Shown: in pieces, positions 15,367-24,473 of the stretch
Position numbering within the stretch: position 1 is the stretch's first letter
Layout of the letters: each line of letters starts with the position of its first letter
DNA from: Methylibium rhizosphaerae
Lineage (GTDB): Bacteria > Pseudomonadota > Gammaproteobacteria > Burkholderiales > Burkholderiaceae_C
Direction: 5' to 3'
Length of the DNA stretch: 64,000 nt
Assembly (NCBI RefSeq): GCF_006386545.1
Contig: NZ_SWAR01000019.1
Location: forward strand, 1 to 64,000
Program-made: the position numbers and the translations under genes
The notes under the pieces: generated by a model
Told to the model about the DNA's origin: nothing
What the model saw: only the letters and a program-made list of their open reading frames with translations
Database searches by the model: none

Positions 15367-16311
15367 ATGGAGTTTCGACACCTGCGCTACTTCGTGGCCG
15401 TGGCCGAAGCCGGTCACATGACCCGTGCGGCGGCAACGCTCGGCATCCAGCAGCCGCCGCTGTCGCAGCAGATCCGCGCACTCGAAGCACAGCTGGGCAT
15501 GGCGCTGTTCCACCGCCACCCCAAGGGCGTGACGCTCACCGACGGCGGCCGCGTGTTCCTCGACGAGGCGCGCCGGCTGCTGGCCGACATGGCCGCGATG
15601 CAGCACCGCATGGAACGGGTGGCGCGCGGCCAGCAGGGCGTGCTGTCGGTGGCCTTCACCAGCTCTGCCGCCGCGCATGCCTTCACGCCGGCGGCGCTGC
15701 GCGAAAGCCGCAGCCGCTATCCCGACATCGAGCTGCAGTTGTCGGAGCACAACGCGGCCGAAATCACCGAGGCGGTGGCCGCGGCGCGGCTGCACTGCGG
15801 GCTGCTGCGCGTGCCGGTGTCGCGGCCCGACGGCGTGGCGCTCGAGACGCTGCTGCACGAGCCGGTGGTGGTGGCCCTGCCGAACGACCATGCGCTGGCG
15901 CGGCGCACCACCCGCGGCGGCAAGCCGGCGCCCTTGTCGCTGCGCGACCTCGAAGCCGAGCGGCTGATCCTGGTGCGCCGCCCGGGCGCACCAGGCCTTT
16001 ATGCCAACCTGCTGGCGCTGTGCGAGGAGGCCGGCTTCGTGCCGCTGATCGCGGCGGAGGTCGAGCGCATGATGACCAACCTCAACCTCGTGGCCGCCGG
16101 GGCCGGCATCTCGGTGGTGCCGGCCTCGATGACGGGCGCCCACCCTCAGGCGGTGGCCTACCACCCGTTCGAGGAGAGCGTGCGCCTGCAGGCGCCGCTG
16201 ACGCTGGCGTACCGCGCGGCCGACTGCACCGGCCCGACCGCCACCTTCGTGTCCCTGCTGCGGAAGATCGCACGCAGCACGCGCTTTCGTGCGCTCGCGC
16301 GGCGGGCATGA
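15367..16311 (+). CDS. LysR-family transcriptional regulator
   Basis: A 314-residue LysR protein. The winged helix-turn-helix (residues 1-60) has MTRAAATLGIQQPPLSQQIR; the effector-binding domain runs from about 90 to 300. Its stop overlaps the start of a Bug-type binding-protein gene (ATGA at 16308-16311), a frequent Burkholderiales pair in which the LysR regulates uptake or metabolism of the bound acid. Upstream, GTTCCGATAT (15348) is followed by GTTCCGGATAT (15358), a direct repeat reaching into the start codon that might serve autoregulation. The effector is unknown. Confidence 0.92.
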   Translation: MEFRHLRYFVAVAEAGHMTRAAATLGIQQPPLSQQIRALEAQLGMALFHRHPKGVTLTDGGRVFLDEARRLLADMAAMQHRMERVARGQQGVLSVAFTSSAAAHAFTPAALRESRSRYPDIELQLSEHNAAEITEAVAAARLHCGLLRVPVSRPDGVALETLLHEPVVVALPNDHALARRTTRGGKPAPLSLRDLEAERLILVRRPGAPGLYANLLALCEEAGFVPLIAAEVERMMTNLNLVAAGAGISVVPASMTGAHPQAVAYHPFEESVRLQAPLTLAYRAADCTGPTATFVSLLRKIARSTRFRALARRA

Positions 16312-17252
16312 TGCCCACCACCATGCCGCTGCACCGCCGCCTCCTGCTCAAAGCCGCCGCCTGCCTTGCGGCCGCGCTGCCCACCGCGCGCGGCCGTGCC
16401 GAGGCCTGGCCCGCGCGCCCGGTGCGCATCGTGGTGGGCTACCCGCCGGGCGGCGTGAGCGATGCCATCACGCGGGCGCTGGCCGACAAACTGACCACAC
16501 GGTTGGGCGTTGCGGTGCTGGTGGAAAACCGTGCCGGCGCCGCCGGCGCGGTGGCCATGGCCGCGGTGGCCAAGTCGGCGCCCGACGGCCACACCCTGTG
16601 CTTCTCGGCCATCAGCCCGCTCACCCAGGGCGAGCGGCCGCCCGAGGGCATCGCCCCGCTGGTCAGCGTGATGTACACGCCGGTGCTGGTGCTCGGCACG
16701 CCGGCGCTGGCGGCCGGCAGCTTCACGGCGATGCTGGCCGCTGCAAGGGCCGAACCGGGCCGCGTGCGCTGGGCGACCTCGGGGCTGGGCACCACCGGGC
16801 ACCTCGTGCTCGAGCAGGTCCAGCAGGCCAGCGGCGTGACCTTCACCCATGTGCCCTACAAGGGCGGCGGCCAGCAGCTGTCGGATGCGCTCGGCGGCCA
16901 GTTCGAGGTGTTGTCGTCGAACGTGGGCGCCACCCAGCTGGAACATGTGCACGCCGGGCGCTTCAAGCCGCTGGCGGTGGGCTCGCCGCAGCGGGTGGCG
17001 GTGCTGCCCGAGGTGCCCACGCTGGCCGAACTGGGGTTCCCCAAGGCCAACCGCGTGTCGCTGTTCGGCTTCTTCGCACCGGCCGCCACGCCGCCCGAGC
17101 GGATGGCCCGGCTCAACGCCGAGATCAATGCGGCGCTCTCATCACCCGAGATCCGCGAGCAGCTGCTGGCGGTGAACAACGTGCCCACCGGCGGCAGCGC
17201 CGAGGAGTTCGCACGGCAGATCCGCGCGGAGCGGGCGGCGAACCGGCCTTAG
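16308..17252 (+). CDS. Bug/TctC-family periplasmic binding protein
   Basis: A 314-residue Bug protein (tripartite tricarboxylate receptor family). A twin-arginine-like signal (HRRLLLKAAACLAAALP) is followed by the family pattern WPARPVRIVVGYPPGGVSD and ENRAGAAGAVAM, then VPYKGGGQQLSDALGGQ near residue 185. Bug proteins bind small carboxylic acids in the periplasm; here no TctA or TctB membrane subunits are adjacent, which is usual for orphan Bug genes. ATG 16308 is chosen because it overlaps the LysR stop; ATGs at 16311 and 16323 are also possible. Confidence 0.9.
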   Translation: MMPTTMPLHRRLLLKAAACLAAALPTARGRAEAWPARPVRIVVGYPPGGVSDAITRALADKLTTRLGVAVLVENRAGAAGAVAMAAVAKSAPDGHTLCFSAISPLTQGERPPEGIAPLVSVMYTPVLVLGTPALAAGSFTAMLAAARAEPGRVRWATSGLGTTGHLVLEQVQQASGVTFTHVPYKGGGQQLSDALGGQFEVLSSNVGATQLEHVHAGRFKPLAVGSPQRVAVLPEVPTLAELGFPKANRVSLFGFFAPAATPPERMARLNAEINAALSSPEIREQLLAVNNVPTGGSAEEFARQIRAERAANRP

Positions 17253-17262
17253 GGTCGGGGCG

Positions 17263-18378
17263 CTAAGCCAGCAGCGTCTCGGCCGGCCTGTAGGCCAGGC
17301 CGTGCGCCTCGGCCACCGGCGCGCAGGTCACCTGGCCGGCCGCCACGTTCAGCCCCGAGCGCAGGTGCGGGTCGTCCGCCAGCGCGCGGCGCCAGCCCTT
17401 GTCGGCCAGCGCCAGCACGAACGGCAGCGTCACGTTGTTGAGGGCGAAGGTGGAGGTGCGCGCCACCGCGCCCGGCATGTTGGCCACACAGTAGTGAACG
17501 ATGCCGTCGACCACGAAGGTGGGCGCCGAATGGGTGGTGGGACGGGAGGTCTCGAAGCAGCCCCCCTGGTCGATGGCGATGTCCACCATCACCGCGCCGG
17601 GCTTCATGGTGGCGAGCATCGAGCGCGTCACCAGCTTGGGCGCTGCGGCACCCGGAACCAGCACGGCGCCGATCACGAGGTCGGCGCGCGCCACCAGCTG
17701 CTCGATCGCGTCGCGCGTGGAGAACACCGTGCGGACACGGTCGCCGAACTGGGCCGACAGGCGCCGCAGCACTTCGGCCGAGCGGTCCACCACCGTGACC
17801 TCGGCGCCCATGCCGATGGCGATGGTGGCCGCATGGGTGCCGGCCACGCCGCCGCCCAGCACCAGCACGTCGGCCGGCGGCACCCCCGGCACGCCGCCCA
17901 GCAGCACGCCGCGCCCGCCCTGGGCCTTCTCGAGGCAATGGGCGCCCACCTGCGGCGCCAGGCGTCCCGCCACCTCGGACATCGGCGTGAGCAGCGGCAG
18001 CCCCCCGCTGGGCGAGGTGACGGTCTCGTAGGCAATGCACGCGGCGCCGCTTTCGACGAGGTCGCGCGTCTGCGGCGCATCGGGCGCCAGGTGCAGGTAG
18101 GTGAACAGCACCTGGTGCGACTTGAGCTGGCGGCGTTCGTCGGCCAGCGGCTCCTTCACCTTGACCACCATCTCGGCCTCTGCCCACACGCGCGAGGCGC
18201 GCTCCACGATCTCGGCCCCGGCGGCAGCATAGTCGGCATCGGCGAAACCGATGCCGGCACCGGCACCGTGCTCCACCAGCACCGCATGCCCGCGCCGCGT
18301 CAGCTCGGCCACCGACGAGGGCACGAGGCCGACGCGGTATTCATGGTCCTTGATCTCGCGTGGAACACCGATCTTCAT
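17263..18378 (-). CDS. ald: Alanine dehydrogenase
   Basis: A 371-residue NAD-dependent alanine dehydrogenase, the normal family length. It opens with MKIGVPREIKDHEYRVGLVP, then has KVKEPLADE with the substrate-binding Lys, and the nucleotide loop VLGGGVAGTHAA (about 172-183). DIAIDQGGCFETSRPTTH is the characteristic family block with the catalytic Asp. It interconverts L-alanine and pyruvate plus ammonium in the cytoplasm, for alanine catabolism or ammonium assimilation. It is convergent with the Bug gene, leaving a 10-bp gap. No adjacent Lrp/AlaR regulator is visible. Confidence 0.96.
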   Translation of the reverse strand: MKIGVPREIKDHEYRVGLVPSSVAELTRRGHAVLVEHGAGAGIGFADADYAAAGAEIVERASRVWAEAEMVVKVKEPLADERRQLKSHQVLFTYLHLAPDAPQTRDLVESGAACIAYETVTSPSGGLPLLTPMSEVAGRLAPQVGAHCLEKAQGGRGVLLGGVPGVPPADVLVLGGGVAGTHAATIAIGMGAEVTVVDRSAEVLRRLSAQFGDRVRTVFSTRDAIEQLVARADLVIGAVLVPGAAAPKLVTRSMLATMKPGAVMVDIAIDQGGCFETSRPTTHSAPTFVVDGIVHYCVANMPGAVARTSTFALNNVTLPFVLALADKGWRRALADDPHLRSGLNVAAGQVTCAPVAEAHGLAYRPAETLLA

Positions 18379-18477
18379 GGCGGGCCTCCTGCCGGCATTG
18401 GCGCTGGAATGAAGGCCACTCTAGGCCGGCTCGCGGCGAAGAACTCTCGGTGTTGGCGGGCCGGGACTGGAATTGCT

Positions 18478-19875
18478 TCAGCCGGCGCTCCACCCGCCGC
18501 CCAGGGCACGGATCAGCCCCACCGTCGCCTGGTACTGCGCCGAGCGCACCTGCACCGACTGGCGGCGGTTGCGCAGCTCGCTGCGCTGCGCGTCCAGCAG
18601 GTCGAGCTGGCTCACCAGCCCGTTGCGGTAGCGCGACTCCGACAGCGCAGTGGCGCGGCTGGCCGACTCGATGGCACGGGCCTGCACCTCGGACTGCTCG
18701 GCCAGCAGGCGCAGCGATGCGAGCTCGTCCTCCACGTCCTTGAAGGCCACCAGCACCTGCTCGCGGTAGCGCGCCAGCGCGGCGTCCATCTCGGCGCGGG
18801 CGTTGGCCACGCCGGCTTCGCGGCGGCCGCCGTCGAGCAGCGGCAGCGACAGCAAGGCGCCGACGCCCCAGGTGCGGGCCGACCACTTGAACAGGTCCGA
18901 CAGTTCGGGCGACGCATGGCCGCCCGAGGCGGTGAGCGCGAGGTTCGGGAACCAGGCCGTCTGCGCCACGCCCACCCGCGCCTGCGCGGCCTTGAGCTGG
19001 TCCTGCGCGGCGGCGACGTCGGGCCGGCGCGCCAGCACGGTGGCCGGCACCCCGGCCGGCACCACCGGCAAGGCGGTGTTCCACTGCGCGACCGGCGTGA
19101 CCTCGAAGCCCGAGGCCACCTCGCCCACCAGCACGGCCAGGGCATGCTCGAGCGCGGCGCGCTGGCGGTCCAGCGCGAGCGCCTCGCCTTCGGTCACCGC
19201 CACCTCGGTGCGCACGCGGGCCACGTCCAGTTCGGAGATGTCGCCCACCTGGTAGCGCCGCTCGGTGAGGCGCAGCGTGTTGCGGTAGGCCTCGACGGTG
19301 TCGCGCACCAGCGCGCGTTCGGCGTCGAGCGCGCGCAGGGCCAGGTAGGTCTGCGCCACGTCCGCCTGCACCAGCAGCCGGGTGCTCTGCAGCAGCCCTT
19401 CGCTGGCGCGGGCGTCGAGCGCCGCGGCCTGGCTGGCACGGCTCAGGCGGCCGAACAGGTCGATCTCGTAGGACAGGCTGGCACCGGCACTGATCAAGGT
19501 GTTGGCACGGCCCTGGGCCAGCGGCTCGGCCTGGCGCACCGCGCCGGCGGAGACGCCCACCTGCGGCGCGCGGTCGGCATCGGCGCTTTTCAGCAGCGCC
19601 CTCGCCTGCGCGAGCCGCGCCGCCGCGACCTGCAGGCTCGCGTTGTTGCGCGCCGCACGCCCGACGAGGTCGTCGAGTTGCGGGTCGGCAAAGGCCTTCC
19701 ACCATTCGCCTCGCGCCTGCGCCTCTGCGGGTTGCACGGCGGTCCAGCGGCCGTCGCCTTCCTTGAAGGCGGCCGGCGCGGCGGGCAGCGCGGCCGGGTC
19801 GATACCGGGCACCGAAGCGCAGCCGGCCAGCACCAGCGCGGCCAGCAGCGGTGCCAGGTGGCGGGTGATGTTCAT
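18478..19875 (-). CDS. Outer-membrane efflux lipoprotein of RND system (NodT/OprM family)
   Basis: A 465-residue outer-membrane channel with a lipobox (LAGC, Cys19). The two TolC-type helical repeats are visible: ARLAQARALLKSADADRAPQ early, and ARVGVAQTAWFPNLALTASG near residue 295. RRPDVAAAQDQLKAAQ is the family signature. It forms the exit duct for the RND pump encoded immediately upstream. AAAAGGAG precedes the ATG at 19875, 37 bp from the permease stop. It is the last gene of the MFP-RND-OMF operon. Confidence 0.93.
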   Translation of the reverse strand: MNITRHLAPLLAALVLAGCASVPGIDPAALPAAPAAFKEGDGRWTAVQPAEAQARGEWWKAFADPQLDDLVGRAARNNASLQVAAARLAQARALLKSADADRAPQVGVSAGAVRQAEPLAQGRANTLISAGASLSYEIDLFGRLSRASQAAALDARASEGLLQSTRLLVQADVAQTYLALRALDAERALVRDTVEAYRNTLRLTERRYQVGDISELDVARVRTEVAVTEGEALALDRQRAALEHALAVLVGEVASGFEVTPVAQWNTALPVVPAGVPATVLARRPDVAAAQDQLKAAQARVGVAQTAWFPNLALTASGGHASPELSDLFKWSARTWGVGALLSLPLLDGGRREAGVANARAEMDAALARYREQVLVAFKDVEDELASLRLLAEQSEVQARAIESASRATALSESRYRNGLVSQLDLLDAQRSELRNRRQSVQVRSAQYQATVGLIRALGGGWSAG

Positions 19876-19912
19876 CGCGGCTCCTTTTCGTTGTGGTTGT
19901 CGTGGATCGAGC

Positions 19913-22900
19913 TCATTCATGGTCGCCCACCTTCGCCGCAGGCACCGGCTTGATGGAGGCGCCGCCGCCGGCCGGCGAGGAAGCAAACGCCTCGTCGAGG
20001 TGCGGCACCTCGCCGTGCAGCTTGAGCGGCCGGTTGCCGGCCAGCCTGCGCATGAGCACGTAGAACACCGGCGTGAGGAAGATGCCGAAGGCCGTGACGC
20101 CGATCATCCCGGCGAACACCGCCACGCCCATGGCCTGGCGCATCTCGGCACCGGCACCGGTGGTGAACACCAGCGGCAGCACACCCATCACGAAGGCGAG
20201 CGAGGTCATCAGGATCGGACGCAACCGCAGGCGGGCCGCCTCCACCGCCGCCTGCAGCGGCGTACGGCCGGCGAATTCGAGCTCGCGGGCGAACTCGACG
20301 ATCAGGATGGCGTTCTTGGCGGACAGCCCCACCAGCACCACCAGGCCGATCTGGGTGAAGACGTTGTTGTCGCCGCCCGAAAGCCAGACGCCGGTCATCG
20401 CCGCCATCAGGCCCATCGGCACGATCAGGATGATGGCCAGCGGCAGCTTGAGGCTTTCATACAGCGCGGCCAGCGCCAGGAAGACCAGCAGGATGGCGAG
20501 CGGGAACACCCACACCGCCGAGTTGCCGGCGAGGATCTCCTGGTAGGTGAGCTCGGTCCATTCGTAGCTGATGCCTGGGGGCAGCGTCTCCTTCGCGATG
20601 CGCTCGACTGCGTCCTGCGCCTGCCCCGACGAATAGCCGGGCGCCGGGCCGCCGTTGATGTCGGCGGCGAGGAAGCCGTTGTAGCGCATGGCACGCTCGG
20701 GGCCGAAGCTGGGCTGCACCTTCATCAGCGCGGACAGCGGCACCATCTCGCCGGTGGACGAGCGCACCTTGAGCAGGCCCACGTCTTCGGCCCGCGCGCG
20801 GTAGGGCGCGTCGGCCTGCACCCGCACGGAATACGTGCGGCCGAACTTGTTGAAGTCGTTGACGTAGAGGCTGCCCAGGTAGATCTGCATCGTGTCGAAC
20901 ACGTCGGTCACCGCCACGCCGAGCTGGCGTGCCTTGGTGCGGTCGATGTCGGCCCACAGCTGCGGCACGTTGACCTGGTAGCTCGAGAACAGGCCGGCGA
21001 GTTCGGGCGCCTGCTGCGCCTTGGCCATGAAGGCCTTCACCGCCGCGTCCATGGCTTCGTAGCCGAGCGAGCCGCGGTCTTCGAGCTGCAGCTTGAAGCC
21101 GCCGGTGGTACCCAGGCCCGACACCGGCGGCGGCGGGAACATCACGATGAAGGCGTCTTCGATCTTGGCGTACTCGGCATTGAGCTGGGCCGCCACCGCC
21201 GGGCCGCTCTGGTCGGGCCGCTTGCGCTGGTCGAACGGCTTCAGCATCGCGAAGGCAATGCCCGAGTTCGAGCTGTTGGTGAAGCCGTTGATCGACAGGC
21301 CGGGGAACGACAGCGTGCCCTCGATGTTGGGGTTCTGCTTGGCGATCTCGCCCATGCGGCGGATCACCTCGTCGGTGCGGTCGAGCGTGGCGCCGTCGGG
21401 CAGCTGGGCGAAGCCGATCAGGTACTGCTTGTCCTGCATCGGCACGAAGCCGCTGGGCACCGCCTTGAACAGGCCGAAGGTGGCCACCACCAGCACCAGG
21501 TAGATGCCCATCATCAGCGCCTTGCGCGAGGCGACGCGCTTCACGCCGGAGCCGTAGGCGTCGGAGCCGCGGCCGAAGGCCTTGTTGAAGCCGCGGAACA
21601 GCCAGCCGAAGGCGCGGTCCATGCCGCGGGTGAGCGCATCCTTGGGTGCGTCGTGGCTGCGCAACAGCAAGGCGGCGAGCGCGGGCGACAGCGTGAGCGA
21701 ATTGATCGCCGAGATGACGGTGGAGATCGCGATGGTCACCGCGAACTGCTTGTAGAACTGCCCGGTGAGGCCGCTGATGAAGGCCAGCGGCACGAACACC
21801 GCCACCAGCACGATGGCGATCGCGATGATCGGCCCGGAGACCTCGCGCATGGCACGGTAGGTCGCGTCGCGCGGGGACAGGCCCGCCCCGATGTTGCGCT
21901 CGACGTTCTCGACCACCACGATGGCGTCGTCGACCACGATGCCGATGGCCAGCACCAGGCCGAACAGGCTCAGCGCGTTGATCGACAGGCCCAGCAGGTG
22001 CAGCACTGCGAAGGTGCCCACGATGGACACCGGCACGGCCAGCAGCGGGATGATCGACGCGCGCCAGGTCTGCAGGAACAGGATCACCACCAGCACCACC
22101 AGCGCGATGGCCTCGAGCAGCGTCTGCACCACCGACTTGATGGAGGCGCGCACGAACTGCGTGGGGTCGTAGGCGATGCGGTATTCCACGCCTTCGGGCA
22201 TGTGGGGCGCGAGCTCTTCCATCGTCTTGCGCACCGCGGCCGAGATCTCCAGCGCGTTGGAGCCCGGCGCCTGGAACACGCCGGTGCCCACCGCCTGGTC
22301 GTTGTCGAGCAGCGAACGCAGCGAGTAGTCGGCCGCGCCGAGTTCGATGCGGGCGATGTCGCGCAGCCGCGTGACGGCGCCGCCGGGGGCGGTCTTCACG
22401 ATGATGTCGCCGAACTGCTCTTCGTTCTGCAGGCGGCCCTGCGCATTGATGGACAGCTGCAGGTCCACGCCCGGCAGGCCCGGCGAGGCGCCCACCACGC
22501 CGGCAGCGGCCTGCACGTTCTGCTCGCGGATGGCGCGCACCACGTCGCCGGCGGCCAGGCCGTGCTCGGCCACCTTCTGCGGGTCGAGCCACACGCGCAT
22601 CGAGTACTCGCCGCCGCCCCAGGTCTGAACCTGGCCCACGCCTTCGATGCGCGCGAGCCGGTCCTTGATGTTGAGCAGCGTGTAGTTGCGCAGGTAGTTC
22701 ATGTCGTACCGGTTGTTCGGCGACACGAGGTGCACCACCATCGTGAGATCGGGCGAGCTCTTGACGGTGGTGATGCCCAGCCGGCGCACCTCTTCCGGCA
22801 GGCGCGGCTCGGCCTGCGCAACGCGGTTCTGCACCATCTGCTGCGCAAGGTCGGGATTCGTGCCCAGGCGGAAGGTCACGGTGAGCGTGAGCAGGCCGTC

Positions 22901-23158
22901 GGTGGTGGCCTGGCTGCCCATGTAGAGCATGCCTTCGACACCGTTGATGGCCTCCTCGAGCGGCGTGGCCACCGTCTCGGCGATCACCTTGGGGTTGGCA
23001 CCCGGATACTGCGCACGCACCACCACCGAGGGCGGCACCACTTCCGGGTATTCGGAGATCGGCAGCGCGCGCAACGCAATCAGGCCGGCCAGCAGCATGA
23101 GCAGCGACAGCACGCCGGCAAAGATCGGCCGGTCGATGAAGAACTTTGAAAGATTCAT
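19913..23158 (-). CDS. RND multidrug efflux permease, HAE1 family (MexF-like)
   Basis: A 1081-residue inner-membrane proton-driven pump. The N-terminus NLSKFFIDRPIFAGVLS and VETVATPLEEAINGVEGM-type sequence resemble MexF/BpeF/OqxB pumps. The proton-relay Asp410-Asp411 pair lies in GIVVDDAIVVVENVER in the fourth membrane helix. Two large periplasmic loops follow the first and seventh helices, as expected. It exports drugs or other toxic compounds together with the adaptor and channel of the same operon. MexF-like pumps often carry chloramphenicol, quinolones or trimethoprim; the substrate here cannot be told from sequence. Confidence 0.95.
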   Translation of the reverse strand: MNLSKFFIDRPIFAGVLSLLMLLAGLIALRALPISEYPEVVPPSVVVRAQYPGANPKVIAETVATPLEEAINGVEGMLYMGSQATTDGLLTLTVTFRLGTNPDLAQQMVQNRVAQAEPRLPEEVRRLGITTVKSSPDLTMVVHLVSPNNRYDMNYLRNYTLLNIKDRLARIEGVGQVQTWGGGEYSMRVWLDPQKVAEHGLAAGDVVRAIREQNVQAAAGVVGASPGLPGVDLQLSINAQGRLQNEEQFGDIIVKTAPGGAVTRLRDIARIELGAADYSLRSLLDNDQAVGTGVFQAPGSNALEISAAVRKTMEELAPHMPEGVEYRIAYDPTQFVRASIKSVVQTLLEAIALVVLVVILFLQTWRASIIPLLAVPVSIVGTFAVLHLLGLSINALSLFGLVLAIGIVVDDAIVVVENVERNIGAGLSPRDATYRAMREVSGPIIAIAIVLVAVFVPLAFISGLTGQFYKQFAVTIAISTVISAINSLTLSPALAALLLRSHDAPKDALTRGMDRAFGWLFRGFNKAFGRGSDAYGSGVKRVASRKALMMGIYLVLVVATFGLFKAVPSGFVPMQDKQYLIGFAQLPDGATLDRTDEVIRRMGEIAKQNPNIEGTLSFPGLSINGFTNSSNSGIAFAMLKPFDQRKRPDQSGPAVAAQLNAEYAKIEDAFIVMFPPPPVSGLGTTGGFKLQLEDRGSLGYEAMDAAVKAFMAKAQQAPELAGLFSSYQVNVPQLWADIDRTKARQLGVAVTDVFDTMQIYLGSLYVNDFNKFGRTYSVRVQADAPYRARAEDVGLLKVRSSTGEMVPLSALMKVQPSFGPERAMRYNGFLAADINGGPAPGYSSGQAQDAVERIAKETLPPGISYEWTELTYQEILAGNSAVWVFPLAILLVFLALAALYESLKLPLAIILIVPMGLMAAMTGVWLSGGDNNVFTQIGLVVLVGLSAKNAILIVEFARELEFAGRTPLQAAVEAARLRLRPILMTSLAFVMGVLPLVFTTGAGAEMRQAMGVAVFAGMIGVTAFGIFLTPVFYVLMRRLAGNRPLKLHGEVPHLDEAFASSPAGGGASIKPVPAAKVGDHE

Positions 23159-23187
23159 GGGAGCGCTCTTGGTTCTTGTGATTCAGC

Positions 23188-24414
23188 TCACGACTGCGTC
23201 GCGCTCTCGCGCTTGGCCTGCACTTCCGGCTTGGCGTCCATGGCCACCGGCTGCGGCGCCAGCAGCGCGCCCGGCCGCACCCGGTGCAGGCCGTTGACCA
23301 CCACGCGTTCGCCCGGCTTCAGGCCGCTGGTGACCACGCGCAGGCCGTTGACCGGCGCGCCCAGCGTCACCTCGCGCCACACCGCCTTGTTGTCGGCGTC
23401 CACCACCATGACGAAACGCTTGTTCTGGTCGGTGCCCACCGCGCGTTCGTTCACCAGCAGGGCCGCATCGCTGCTGGCCTGGCCCATGCGCAGCCGCGCG
23501 AACTGCCCGGGCATCAGCGCGCCGTCCTTGTTGTCGAACACGGCCCGCACGCGCACCGTGCCGCTGCGCGCATCGACTTGGTTGTCGACCAGCTGCAGCC
23601 GGCCCTCGAAGGGCGTGTCGGTGCTGGCCGCGGTGCCCATGTGCACCGGGATGCGCTCGATGTGAGAACGCGCCGACGTGCCGCCCGGCAGGCCCTTCAG
23701 CGCGCGGGTGACGATCTGCTCGTCGGCATCGAAGCTCGCATAGATCGGGTTCACCGACACCAGCGTGGTGAGCACCGGCGCGCCCGGGCCGGCGGCCACC
23801 AGGTTGCCGCTGGTCACCTCGATCCTGCCGATGCGCCCGGCGATGGGGGCACGCACCTGGGTGTAGCCAAGGTTGAGCCTGGCGGACTGCAGCGCGGCTT
23901 CTGCGGCACGCAGGTTGGCGTCGGCTTCCAGCAGCGCGTTGCTGCGCTCGTCGTATTCGCGCTGGGCGATCGCGCGCTCGTCCCACAGGCGGCGCGCGCG
24001 TTCGTGTTCGCTCCTGGCGAGAGCGGCGCGCGCCTTGGCGGCCAGCACCTGGGCCTGTGCACGGTCCACCTCGGCGGCATAGGGCGCGGGGTCGATGGTG
24101 ACCAGCAGGTCGCCCTGCTTCACCAGCGCGCCCTCGCGGAAATGCACCGCCTGCACCGAGCCGGCGACACGCGAGCGCACTTCCACACGTTCCACCGCTT
24201 CGAGGCGGCCGGAGAACTCGCTCCAGGCGGCCACGTTGCTCTGCACCACGGTGGCCACCGACACCGGCGTGGCCTGCGGCTGCGCGGGCGGTGCATCGGC
24301 GATGGCGTCGTCGCCGTGCAGGCCGAAGATCGCGGCCGACACCGCGGTGAGGGCGGTGAGCACCGTGGCCGAGGCCAACAGCCGGGGGCGATCGGAAAGA
24401 AGCTTCTTGTTCAT
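23188..24414 (-). CDS. RND efflux periplasmic adaptor (membrane fusion protein)
   Basis: A 408-residue adaptor with an N-terminal membrane anchor (residues 12-33), a lipoyl half (VAGSVQAVHFREGALVKQGD), a helical hairpin (about 105-175), the second lipoyl half (LGYTQVRAPIAGRIG) and a beta-barrel domain. It bridges the pump and outer-membrane channel. ATG 24414 follows AGGA; the frame extends upstream but without conservation. It is the first efflux gene, 59 bp downstream of the hydrolase-like gene, and could share a transcript with that gene. Confidence 0.93.
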   Translation of the reverse strand: MNKKLLSDRPRLLASATVLTALTAVSAAIFGLHGDDAIADAPPAQPQATPVSVATVVQSNVAAWSEFSGRLEAVERVEVRSRVAGSVQAVHFREGALVKQGDLLVTIDPAPYAAEVDRAQAQVLAAKARAALARSEHERARRLWDERAIAQREYDERSNALLEADANLRAAEAALQSARLNLGYTQVRAPIAGRIGRIEVTSGNLVAAGPGAPVLTTLVSVNPIYASFDADEQIVTRALKGLPGGTSARSHIERIPVHMGTAASTDTPFEGRLQLVDNQVDARSGTVRVRAVFDNKDGALMPGQFARLRMGQASSDAALLVNERAVGTDQNKRFVMVVDADNKAVWREVTLGAPVNGLRVVTSGLKPGERVVVNGLHRVRPGALLAPQPVAMDAKPEVQAKRESATQS

Positions 24415-24473
24415 GTTGGGTCCTGTTCCAAAAAGAGAGAGGGGGGCGGTTGGTTGGGGCGGAGATCGGAAGC

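Noticed and set aside
15348-15368. Direct repeat GTTCCGATAT/GTTCCGGATAT at the start of the LysR gene at 15367
   Set aside because: Kept only as a note in that gene: it overlaps the start codon, is short, and could be coincidental.
17302-19953. Long plus-strand frame opposite ald and the outer-membrane efflux gene
   Set aside because: No domain, biased composition, antisense to two well-supported genes.
19499-23149. A very long open frame on the plus strand opposite the RND permease gene
   Set aside because: It is His/Arg/Gly-rich with no domain, and lies antisense to a clear 1081-residue permease. In very GC-rich DNA antisense frames stay open by composition.
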